A stretch of 64,000 nt of DNA from Clostridiales bacterium (lineage in GTDB: Bacteria; Bacillota; Clostridia; Saccharofermentanales; Saccharofermentanaceae): assembly GCA_017961235.1 (NCBI GenBank), contig JAGCXQ010000050.1, positions 1-64,000 of the forward strand. Direction: 5' to 3'. The notes under the pieces were generated by a model. That model was not told the DNA's origin. It saw only the letters and a list, made by a program, of their open reading frames with translations, and made no database searches. Made by a program: the position numbers and the translations under genes. Numbering within the stretch: the first letter of the stretch is position 1; the number at the start of each line of letters is the position of its first letter. This document shows positions 17,835 through 25,911 of this stretch, in pieces.

Positions 17835-19085
17835 CTAGACGGTCCGGATCAGGAAAAGCACCTGAAGCCCCGGGTCTTCGTTGGTGATCAATATCTCCCC
17901 GTCCATCTCCTTCATGAAATAGGAAGTCAGATACAGTCCGATACCGGCGCCTTCTTTTCCTTCGCTATTCTTGCCGCGTTTATATTTTTCTTTCAGCACG
18001 GCGACCTCTTCTTCGGTGACTCCCGGGCCGAAGTCACGCACCGCGACCTTGAGGTATTCTCCTTCGAGCTTGGCGTCTACCTGGATCTTCGTGTCCGCAT
18101 ATTTATATGAATTGATGAAGACATTATCAAATGCCTGCTGCAGGCGGAGCTTGTCCGTAAAGACTTTGCACTCGGGGATCGTAAAGGAACCTGCGCGGTT
18201 GAGATAGTCTGCATGCAGGATCGCCTCGCGGACCGAAGACGAGTCATTTTCGCGCGGACTGACAGCGATCTCCGTCGCATCGTGCACACTCGACTGGAAG
18301 AGGTTATCGACCAGGACGGTGAGCTCGTCCGCCTTGAAATTGATGAGGTTGAAGCGTTCTTTCACCTTCTCTTCTTTGGCCAGTTCATATCCGAACTCAG
18401 ACGCTGACTTGATCGAGGCGACCGGGGTCTTGATGTCGTGCGAGAGTTTCGCGACCATCTCTTTCTTCGCGTCATTCGCGGCTTTTTCTGCGGCGCGGGA
18501 TTTCTTGATCTCAGTGCGCATCAGGTCAAAGGCTTCGGTAAAAGAACCGAAGGTGTGTTTCTTATCCATCGGAAGCGGGATGTCGAGATTTCCGCCGGCC
18601 ACGCGCCCGGCAAACTGCGAAAGCTCATCGAACGGCTTTACGATCGTCCGCTTCAGATACAGCACATAGGCGATGATGAGGACCGCCTGGATAACTGCGC
18701 TCGCGATGATCGTGACCGCGATCGCTTTCTGATACTGCCCGATCCTTTCCTGTGTATCATTATGGAAAAGCACTTTCCCGACGACCGTATCTCCCTGCTT
18801 GATGTCGAGGATCGTGTCGTTGTTTTGGATGGCTTCATTGACGCTGGTGGAGATATCTTCCGCATTTTTATAGAGCAGTTTTCCATTGTTATCGATCAGG
18901 GAATAGGAAGGAGATCCAAGGTATTTGTCCTCCTGCCCATAGTTTTCTTCGATCACTTTTATGCAGTCATTGATGGCGACTGTGTCCTGCTTCGTATCCT
19001 GCGAGCGGAAAAGGAAGAAGCCGGTGATCAGACCTTCGAGGAGAAATGTCAGAAGGATAAGGATAAGAAAACGCTTCTTTCTCAT
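17835..19085 (-). CDS. Sensor histidine kinase next to the FtsX ABC transporter
   Basis: This kinase of 416 residues has helices at about 6-26 and 121-144 flanking an outer domain of about 95 residues. HAMP (about 145-195) follows. The HisKA box is LSHDIKTPVASI with phospho-His216, and the HATPase domain has DNVFINSYKY, DFGPG and GAGIGLYL. Unlike BceS-type kinases it has a real outer domain, so it may sense its ligand directly. Its ATG overlaps the regulator stop (ATGA). The pair lies upstream of, and in the same direction as, the ABC genes, with a 129-base gap that contains the ABC promoter. Confidence 0.93.
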   Translation of the reverse strand: MRKKRFLILILLTFLLEGLITGFFLFRSQDTKQDTVAINDCIKVIEENYGQEDKYLGSPSYSLIDNNGKLLYKNAEDISTSVNEAIQNNDTILDIKQGDTVVGKVLFHNDTQERIGQYQKAIAVTIIASAVIQAVLIIAYVLYLKRTIVKPFDELSQFAGRVAGGNLDIPLPMDKKHTFGSFTEAFDLMRTEIKKSRAAEKAANDAKKEMVAKLSHDIKTPVASIKSASEFGYELAKEEKVKERFNLINFKADELTVLVDNLFQSSVHDATEIAVSPRENDSSSVREAILHADYLNRAGSFTIPECKVFTDKLRLQQAFDNVFINSYKYADTKIQVDAKLEGEYLKVAVRDFGPGVTEEEVAVLKEKYKRGKNSEGKEGAGIGLYLTSYFMKEMDGEILITNEDPGLQVLFLIRTV

Positions 19086-19777
19086 CTGCCTGCTCCTGTG
19101 ACGTATTTATATCCCTCTTTCCATACGGTCTGGATGCGCGAAGGATTCTTCGGATCTTCCTCGATCGCTTCTCTGAGCTTTCTGATGTGTACATTCAGGG
19201 TGCCGTCAGAGGTGAACTTATCTTTCCATACATTATCGAAAAGCTCTGCTTTCGTGATTAGGCGGTCCGGGTTCTCCACGAGATAGAGAAGAAGCGTGAA
19301 CTCCATACTGGTGAGCTTCTTCGGCTCGCCTGCAAGTGTGACGGTCTTATTCTTCTTATCTACGGTAAGCAGGCCATCTTCAAAAACATCCGGCGATTCT
19401 TTTTCGGTGATAGACCCGAAACGGCGGAGCATGACCTTCACTTTGGCTAGCAGGACCCCGAGGGAATACGGCTTTTCAACATAGTCGTCGCCGCCGATAT
19501 TGAGCGCGATGATCTTATCGTCATCGGTATTTCTCGCGGAGACGAAAAGGATCGGGATATTGAGAGTGGAGCGGATATGCTTACATAGCTCGAATCCGGA
19601 ACCGTCTCCGAGATTGATGTCGAGAAGGATCAGGGAGGTGTCATTTTCTTCGAGAAAAGTGAGCGCCTCTGCCTTACTGTAAACGGCTTTGGTTTTGACT
19701 TCAAACATATTGAAGTACTCGCAGGTATTATCTGCGAGGATCTTTTCATCGTCGATGATCAGACAATCGTAGTGCAT
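19082..19777 (-). CDS. OmpR-family response regulator
   Basis: The regulator of 231 residues has a receiver domain with DDE near the start, phospho-acceptor Asp53 in LILLDINLG and Lys102. Its winged helix has SMEFTLLLYL and WKEGYKYV. A longer frame starts at 19888, but the receiver begins at MHYDCLIIDD. The ATG at 19777 has GGGGAG six bases upstream, so it is chosen. It pairs with the kinase at 17835. The YTTAAK-type repeats before the ABC genes are its most likely target. Confidence 0.93.
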   Translation of the reverse strand: MHYDCLIIDDEKILADNTCEYFNMFEVKTKAVYSKAEALTFLEENDTSLILLDINLGDGSGFELCKHIRSTLNIPILFVSARNTDDDKIIALNIGGDDYVEKPYSLGVLLAKVKVMLRRFGSITEKESPDVFEDGLLTVDKKNKTVTLAGEPKKLTSMEFTLLLYLVENPDRLITKAELFDNVWKDKFTSDGTLNVHIRKLREAIEEDPKNPSRIQTVWKEGYKYVTGAGR

Positions 19778-19976
19778 GTGATCTCCCCTAATCAGACATG
19801 GATTCAAGGGTATTTTACCACAATAGAAAAGCACTCCGCGAGATGAGGCCTCCCATGAGAATCTTCCTTTCGAAATAATTTTTTGCAACGCATCCGGAAT
19901 TTCTGTCGTCTAATTTGCAGATCAGGTTTTGCAAAGCACGAAATAATAATTACACGAAAAAAGTGAGGAATAAAAA

Positions 19977-21293
19977 ATGAAAACGAAGAAAATCGTAGCC
20001 GGACTAATGACAACATCGATCCTTTTATCTATGGGAACAGGATGTGCGAAGAAAACAAACGGAGGATCCTCTTTTGGATCCAATAATAAGAAGAGTAACA
20101 TCCCCGTGACGACAATCGCTAGAGAAAACGGACAGCAGGCAGTCTTCGAGCTTGCCACGGCGATGTCCGGAAAAGAAAGCATGTCCCAGGATGAACTGAA
20201 TATGGCGTACTCGAAGTTTATCTTCGAGATGATGAAGCTCTGCGCACAGGATGCACGTGGAGAAAATGTACTGATCTCTCCCGACTCAGTGCTTTTCGCG
20301 CTGAATATGACTGCAGCGGGTGCGAATGGAAATACACTGAACCAGATGATGAACACGATGGTCCCGGGAGCAGACGAGGCGACAGCATTCAGTTTCGCTG
20401 TACATCACATGAATTCACTGAGAAACGATAGCCTGAAGCTCGCGAATTCGGTATGGATCAATCAGAGTAAAGCGGATAGCGTATATGAGGATTTTCTGAA
20501 GTGCGTAAGGGAGGACTTCGGTGCTGAGGTCGGAACTCTGGAGTTTGGACCGGGTGCAGTCGAGACGATCAACAAGTGGGTCGAAGAGCAGACAGAGGAC
20601 AGGATCCACGAGCTGATCCAGGAACTGACGAATAACGATCTGATGGTCCTTGTAAATGCCATCGCATTTGACGGCAAGTGGAAGACCTCCTATGCAGAAG
20701 ACAGTGTGTATGAAGGCTTCTTCCATAATGGTAAAGGAGAAGAACAGAAGGTCATGTTCTTAAGCGGCGAAGAGTCCACCTATCTGAGCATCGGAAAGGC
20801 CAGTGGTTTTCTTAAGGATTACGATGACGGGAAGTTCACCTTCATGACGATCCTTCCGAAGGATGAGAATGAAGATATCAACGAGTTTATAGCAAACCTG
20901 ACACCGGAAGAATACTGGGAGTTCTGGAATAGTCAGGACGACTCCATGGAAGTTTATACCATCATGCCGGAGTTTAAGAGTGAATATGAGATCCACCTGC
21001 CGGCGATCCTGCAGGAGATGGGCATGACGGATGCGTTCAGCGAAATGACCGCAGATTTTTCAAACATGACAAAAAAGAATGTTTATATCTCGGATGTCAT
21101 TCATAAGACATATATCGAGGTTGACCGCAAGGGTACAAAAGCAGCGGCATCCACAGCGGTCATTATGACCGAGAAGTGCATCGCAGAGCCGGATCCTGCC
21201 AGATACGTGACCTGCGACCGCCCGTACGCATATGCGATCGTTGACAAGGACACCGGACTTCCGGTATTCCTGGGAACCGTAGAGAACGTATAA
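19977..21293 (+). CDS. Serpin-family protease inhibitor, lipoprotein
   Basis: The protein of 438 residues has a Lys-rich N-terminus, a hydrophobic helix and lipobox SMGTGC with Cys23, so it is probably anchored outside the cell. The rest is a serpin fold: SPDSVLFAL, LANSVWIN, NAIAFDGKW and the C-terminal DRPYAYAI. The reactive loop starts with a proper inhibitory hinge (GTKAAASTA from Gly386). Counting from the hinge puts Lys400 at P1 and Cys401 at P1', predicting activity against trypsin-like proteases, or against cysteine proteases. GTGAGGA lies before the ATG, and a strong terminator follows. A second serpin of different architecture lies at 38804. Confidence 0.93.
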   Translation: MKTKKIVAGLMTTSILLSMGTGCAKKTNGGSSFGSNNKKSNIPVTTIARENGQQAVFELATAMSGKESMSQDELNMAYSKFIFEMMKLCAQDARGENVLISPDSVLFALNMTAAGANGNTLNQMMNTMVPGADEATAFSFAVHHMNSLRNDSLKLANSVWINQSKADSVYEDFLKCVREDFGAEVGTLEFGPGAVETINKWVEEQTEDRIHELIQELTNNDLMVLVNAIAFDGKWKTSYAEDSVYEGFFHNGKGEEQKVMFLSGEESTYLSIGKASGFLKDYDDGKFTFMTILPKDENEDINEFIANLTPEEYWEFWNSQDDSMEVYTIMPEFKSEYEIHLPAILQEMGMTDAFSEMTADFSNMTKKNVYISDVIHKTYIEVDRKGTKAAASTAVIMTEKCIAEPDPARYVTCDRPYAYAIVDKDTGLPVFLGTVENV

Positions 21294-21321
21294 ACTACTT
21301 AAGGAAAAAGAGATTGAGAAA

Positions 21322-21366
21322 GATCGGCCCGTTTCTTCAAAGGAAGCATCGGGCCGGTCTTTTTAT
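21322..21366 (+). terminator. Terminator of the serpin gene
   Basis: GATCGGCCCG pairs with CGGGCCGGTC around an 18-base loop, followed by five or more T. Confidence 0.85.
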
Positions 21367-21405
21367 GTTTATAGATTATGATCTTCTCTCATTCCCGAAG
21401 GACAT

Positions 21406-22338
21406 TTAGTCTGGATACATGGATTTATCAATTCCGGAGGACAACTGATGCGTGCCGGCATCGTACAGTTTTCCGTCTTCAGAATAGAATTCCTTATTCT
21501 TTGGAGAAACCTCGAATCTTATGTGGACCCAGTATTTCGTGGCACTGCCGTCATCGTTTGTGCGGACAAAAGTAGGCAGTTCCTCGATATAGACATACTT
21601 CACATTTTTTCCGACGACTATGGTGAAGACCAGATCCTCATCATGAACGGCCGTTCCTTCAGGAACAACCGTATTACGGTCATTCTTTATGTTCTTAATG
21701 TCATTGCGAGTGCTGATCTGAAAAATGCGTGATCTGGGTCCCGTGTCCGCCTGGCCGATCGTGTCGATAACGATTCCGTCGGAATACTCGTCCGGCACTT
21801 CGATCACGAGATTATTCACATCTCCGTCCCAGTACCATGTTTGAGCGAGGGCGTTTTTTGCCGTCCTTTCATCACGGTTCAGAACGACCTCGAGATTTCC
21901 GATCATAACCGTTGGTCCGTGATACTTACCCTTCATGGAGTTCGAAAACGAAAGGACGAAAAGCATGTTGACTACAATTCCGAGAGTAACCAGGGTTGTG
22001 GCAAATCCGGCGATTCCATATCCTCTTCCTTTGAAACACTGGTGTTTACACTCGGACATTCCCCGGAAGGAGAGGATCAGGCCGCCGAGGAAGCTGATAA
22101 ACGATGTCACAGTTAAAAAGACTAATAATGCTTCATTGCGGCGCCCGTCATAGATAAGATAGTATGTGCCGAGAGGTCCGGCGAGAGCATACACGACTGC
22201 CAGGATAAAACCGGCAACAGCATTTTTATTGAGAGGAAATTTATAATCCGAAGCTGCGCCGGAGGCTGCCTTCGCAGAGTCTTTCTCGAAGTCCGGAACC
22301 GGCCTTGCATCTTGAAAGTTTATATTCTTAAAACTCAT
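21406..22338 (-). CDS. Unknown membrane protein with outer C-terminal domain
   Basis: I recognise no family. The 310 residues comprise a polar N-terminus (1-38), three hydrophobic helices (about 42-65, 70-92 and 105-132), and then a domain of about 175 residues rich in beta strands that would face outside. GGGAGGA precedes the ATG. A TGG-TATAAT extended -10 (22400-22405, complement) gives it a promoter facing the TetR promoter. The two -10 boxes sit in the arms of one inverted repeat, so the TetR protein may control this gene. Confidence 0.75.
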   Translation of the reverse strand: MSFKNINFQDARPVPDFEKDSAKAASGAASDYKFPLNKNAVAGFILAVVYALAGPLGTYYLIYDGRRNEALLVFLTVTSFISFLGGLILSFRGMSECKHQCFKGRGYGIAGFATTLVTLGIVVNMLFVLSFSNSMKGKYHGPTVMIGNLEVVLNRDERTAKNALAQTWYWDGDVNNLVIEVPDEYSDGIVIDTIGQADTGPRSRIFQISTRNDIKNIKNDRNTVVPEGTAVHDEDLVFTIVVGKNVKYVYIEELPTFVRTNDDGSATKYWVHIRFEVSPKNKEFYSEDGKLYDAGTHQLSSGIDKSMYPD

Positions 22339-22398
22339 ACACGTTCCTCCCGGATAAAGATCCGAAATTCAGTCGGGTAGGTAGCTTCAATATGTGCT

Positions 22399-22431
22399 CA
22401 TTATACCACGCATGTCAGGATGGAGTATAAT
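22399..22431. promoter_or_regulatory. Divergent promoters sharing an inverted repeat
   Basis: ATTATAC and GTATAAT form perfect 7-bp arms. One arm is the -10 box of the minus-strand membrane gene and the other (22426-22431) is the -10 box of the TetR gene. A regulator bound here would cover both. Confidence 0.6.
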
Positions 22432-22458
22432 AGGGGACGGAAAGGAGCAATGACGCTT

Positions 22459-23031
22459 ATGCCGAGTTTTATGAAAGATGCCATCAAGAAGACGTTTGTG
22501 GAACTTCTTGAGGAGCTTCCGATGTCCAGTATCACGGTCAAAATGATCGTGGAGAAATGCGGCATCAACAGAAATTCTTTCTATTACTACTATCAGGATC
22601 TGCCTGCCCTGGTCGAGGAGATGGTGAAGGATGAGGCAGATGCGATCATAGAAAAGTACGATACGATCGATTCGATCGAGACAGCGCTCCGGGCCGCCAT
22701 TTCCTTCTGCGAGCAGAATCGCCGGGCGATCCTTCATATCTATAATTCCGTAAGCCGTGATGTCTTTGAACAATATCTTTGGAAGGTCTGTGACTACGTT
22801 GTTACTACCTATGCAAAAACACTTTTCCACGATGCGGTGATCGCTCCGTCCGATACGGAGATCATCCTCCGTTTCTACCGCTGTGAATGCTTCGGACTTG
22901 CGATCGAGTGGCTCAATCAGAAGATGGAGTCAAATGTGGAAGCCCATATTATCCGTTTCTGCCAGCTCTATAAAGGCATGGCGGAGGAGATGATCCATCG
23001 GGCCGAGGCGAAACAAAATGAAGACAAGTAA
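22459..23031 (+). CDS. TetR/AcrR-family regulator
   Basis: This DNA-binding protein of about 190 residues has a TetR-type helix-turn-helix near the N-terminus (SSITVKMIVEKCGINRNSFYYYY), with the typical aromatic cluster ending the recognition helix. A helical ligand-binding domain follows. It resembles the DhaS-like group. An earlier ATG at 22420 is impossible because TATAAT at 22426-22431 lies after it. ATG 22450 is only two bases from AAAGGAG, so 22459 is preferred. It probably represses itself, the divergent gene and perhaps the export operon at 23192. Confidence 0.88.
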   Translation: MPSFMKDAIKKTFVELLEELPMSSITVKMIVEKCGINRNSFYYYYQDLPALVEEMVKDEADAIIEKYDTIDSIETALRAAISFCEQNRRAILHIYNSVSRDVFEQYLWKVCDYVVTTYAKTLFHDAVIAPSDTEIILRFYRCECFGLAIEWLNQKMESNVEAHIIRFCQLYKGMAEEMIHRAEAKQNEDK

Positions 23032-23078
23032 CCCGGGATCGAACCGGTATCTATTTCATTACTTTTTAGACAAAACCT

Positions 23079-23114
23079 GCTCCGTGTCTGAATTTCAGAC
23101 ACGGAGCTTTTTTC
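23079..23114 (+). terminator. Terminator of the TetR gene
   Basis: GCTCCGTGTCTGAA pairs with TTCAGACACGGAGC almost without a loop, then six T. Confidence 0.92.
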
Positions 23115-23191
23115 TGTCCGTTTGCTGAAAACCGCTCGGGAAGTATCCTCTAACCAGATAATTGATAAGACTACAGATCGAGGTGAAAGAA

Positions 23192-23806
23192 ATGAAGATG
23201 AGAAGAATCGCACCGATGAGGATCGCAAAGATCGGATATGTGGTCATGTCTCTGATCTTTTGTGTTCTGGGCACAGGATTGATCCTTCATGCGGATATCG
23301 GAACGAAGATGCTGGGCACATTACTGGGGATCGCGATGATCGTTTTCGGTATCGTAAAGATCATCGGGTATTTCTCCAAGGATCTTTTCCGCCTGGCATT
23401 CCAGTATGATCTTGAGTTCGGAAGCATACTCGCTGTCTTAGGGATCGCGGTGCTGGTACATCCGATCCACGCGATCCATCTGATCGTGATCGCCATGGGT
23501 GTTCTTATCATGGCGGATGCATTTTTCAAGGCAAGGATCGCAAAAGATTCGAAAGAATTCGGCATTCCCGACTGGTGGTTCATCTTCGGTGGCGCGATCG
23601 TCGCCGGGCTCCTCGGTCTCCTGCTGATGCTCCGCCCCGGAAACTCGGCAGAGACCCTGATCACGCTCCTCGGTGCCGCATTGGTTGCCGAAGGGATATT
23701 AAACCTTGCAGTTGCTATCTGCACAGTAAAGATCGTTAAAAATCAGTTCCCGGATAATATCGATCCGGATCTGGAAGATATTTCTTGGAAGGGAGAAAGA
23801 AAATGA
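23192..23806 (+). CDS. HdeD-like (DUF308) membrane protein
   Basis: The product of 204 residues has about six hydrophobic helices arranged as repeated pairs with glycine-rich turns, the pattern of the HdeD/DUF308 family. Several helices end in short basic loops. The ATG at 23192 has GAGGTG six bases upstream; earlier in-frame codons at 23162 have no ribosome site. Its stop overlaps the start of the MMPL transporter gene. Family members are linked to acid or envelope stress in other bacteria, but the role here is unknown. It probably belongs to the same operon as the next two genes. Confidence 0.8.
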   Translation: MKMRRIAPMRIAKIGYVVMSLIFCVLGTGLILHADIGTKMLGTLLGIAMIVFGIVKIIGYFSKDLFRLAFQYDLEFGSILAVLGIAVLVHPIHAIHLIVIAMGVLIMADAFFKARIAKDSKEFGIPDWWFIFGGAIVAGLLGLLLMLRPGNSAETLITLLGAALVAEGILNLAVAICTVKIVKNQFPDNIDPDLEDISWKGERK

Positions 23807-25911
23807 GTTTTTCAAAAGCCGTAGTTAAAAACAGAGTCTTGATCCTGATCATTACTTTTCTGCTTTTGATCCCGTCTGTTTTCGGCTACATCGGAACGAG
23901 AGTGAACTATGACATGCTCGATTACCTGCCGAAAGACATGGAGACTGTCATCGGTCAGGATGAGCTGCTGAAGGAATTCGGCAAAGGTGCTTTTTCATTC
24001 GTTATCGTAGAGGATATGACGCCGCTTCAGGTGTCTTCTCTGAAAGAGAAGATCGCACAGGTCGAGCACGTCGAGTCGGTCATCTGGTACGATTCGATCT
24101 TTGATCTGTCTGTCCCGATGGAGATGCTGCCGAAGAAACTGTACGATGCATTTAATACCGATCACTCGACCATCATGGCCGTCTTCTACGATACATCCAC
24201 TTCGGCGGATGAGACGATGCAGGCGATCGCCGATATCCGTAAGATCGCAGATAAGGAGTGTTACGTCTCCGGCATGTCCGCGCTGGTCACCGACCTCAAG
24301 GAGCTGTGCGAGAAAGAAGAGCCGATCTATGTGGCGATCGCGGTCGCGCTGGCACTTCTGGCGATGATGCTCCTGCTGGACAGTTTCCTCGCCCCGGTCG
24401 TATTCCTTCTTTCCATCGGCATGATGATCATCTTAAATCTCGGAAGTAATATCTTCTTCGGCGAGATCTCTTATATTACAAAAGCACTCTCCGCTGTTCT
24501 TCAGCTGGCGGTCACCATGGACTATTCCATCTTCCTGTGGCACAGCTACAACGAACAGCGCGAGAGATTCTCGGATAATAAAGAAGCGATGACGGTCGCG
24601 ATCCGCGAGACACTCAGCAGCGTTATCGGAAGTTCCATCACTACGGTCGCCGGTTTTATCGCGCTGTGCTTCATGAGTTTCACTATGGGCCGCGACCTCG
24701 GCCTGGTTATGGCAAAGGGTGTCATCATCGGCGTTATCGGATGTGTGACGGTTCTTCCGTCCTTGATTCTGGTTCTTGATAAGCCGCTTCAGAAAAGCAG
24801 ACACAGATCGCTCATCCCGGGTGGAGGTGCTTTTTCCAAAGGGATCATCAAGATCTTCCCGGTATTCCTCATCCTGTTTACGATCCTTCTGGTACCGTCT
24901 TTCTACGGATATAAGAAAGCCCAGAACGAAGTGTACTACGATATTTCCCAGTCGATCCCGCAGGATATGCCGAATGTCGTCGCGAACAAGAAACTGCAGA
25001 GTGACTTTGAAATGGCGACACAGCATATGGTGCTGACCGATTCGACGCTTGATCCGGGCGTGACGCGTAAGATGATCGCCGAGATGGAGAAGGTGGACGG
25101 CATTAACTATGTCCTGTCGCTGGAATCGCTGATCGGGGCGGATGTCCCGCAGGATATTCTGCCGCAGGAGATCATGAGCATCCTCAAAGGCGGCAAATGG
25201 GAACTCATGCTGATCAACTCGCAGTATGGTCTTGCGACCGACGAACTGAATGATCAGATCGACCAGCTGAACGTGATCCTGAAAAAGTATGATCCGAAGG
25301 GCCTTCTGATCGGAGAAGGACCGTGCACAAAGGATCTGATCGAGACGACGGACAAGGACTTCCGTATCGTCAACATCGTTTCTGTCCTGCTGGTATTCCT
25401 TATAATCGCATTTGTCACGAAGAGCGTGTCGCTGCCGTTTATTCTGATCTCGGTCATCGAGCTCGCGATCTTCATTAACCTCGGACTTCCGCACTATCTG
25501 GGACAGAGCATGCCATTCGTCGGACCGGTATTTATCAGTACGATCCAGCTCGGCGCGACAGTCGACTATGCGATCCTGATGACGACCAGATATAAAGAAG
25601 AGCGCATGCACGGACTTGCGCGCCGCGACGCGGTATGGACGGCACTTAAGACATCGATCCCTTCGATCCTCGTATCGGGAACAGGACTCTTTGCAGCGAC
25701 GATCGGCGTCGCGATCTACTCGGATGTCGATATGATCAGCTCGATGTGCGTCCTCCTGGCTCGAGGCGCCGTGATCTCCATGATCCTGGTCATCTTCATC
25801 CTGCCGTCCATGCTCATGGCATTTGACGGACTGATCAAAAGAACGACCGCCGGCATGAAAAAATGTGATACCAATTCGTCTTCTGAAACAAGAAAGGAGC
25901 TGTATGTATGA
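23803..25911 (+). CDS. MMPL/RND-family transporter
   Basis: The protein of 702 residues is built from two repeats. Each has a first membrane helix, an outer domain and five more helices, which is the MMPL layout of 12 helices. The signature aspartate/tyrosine motifs are TMDYSIFLWH near residue 240 and ATVDYAILM near 583, expected to relay protons. Such transporters export lipids, peptides or surface polymers. The ATG overlaps the preceding stop (ATGA) and has GGGAGAAAG in front. The next gene starts before this one ends, so the three are translationally linked. The heptad-repeat protein downstream is probably its outer partner. Confidence 0.9.
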   Translation: MSFSKAVVKNRVLILIITFLLLIPSVFGYIGTRVNYDMLDYLPKDMETVIGQDELLKEFGKGAFSFVIVEDMTPLQVSSLKEKIAQVEHVESVIWYDSIFDLSVPMEMLPKKLYDAFNTDHSTIMAVFYDTSTSADETMQAIADIRKIADKECYVSGMSALVTDLKELCEKEEPIYVAIAVALALLAMMLLLDSFLAPVVFLLSIGMMIILNLGSNIFFGEISYITKALSAVLQLAVTMDYSIFLWHSYNEQRERFSDNKEAMTVAIRETLSSVIGSSITTVAGFIALCFMSFTMGRDLGLVMAKGVIIGVIGCVTVLPSLILVLDKPLQKSRHRSLIPGGGAFSKGIIKIFPVFLILFTILLVPSFYGYKKAQNEVYYDISQSIPQDMPNVVANKKLQSDFEMATQHMVLTDSTLDPGVTRKMIAEMEKVDGINYVLSLESLIGADVPQDILPQEIMSILKGGKWELMLINSQYGLATDELNDQIDQLNVILKKYDPKGLLIGEGPCTKDLIETTDKDFRIVNIVSVLLVFLIIAFVTKSVSLPFILISVIELAIFINLGLPHYLGQSMPFVGPVFISTIQLGATVDYAILMTTRYKEERMHGLARRDAVWTALKTSIPSILVSGTGLFAATIGVAIYSDVDMISSMCVLLARGAVISMILVIFILPSMLMAFDGLIKRTTAGMKKCDTNSSSETRKELYV

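Noticed and set aside
22420..22458. Upstream ATG start of the TetR gene
   Set aside because: The perfect TATAAT of its own promoter lies downstream of that ATG.
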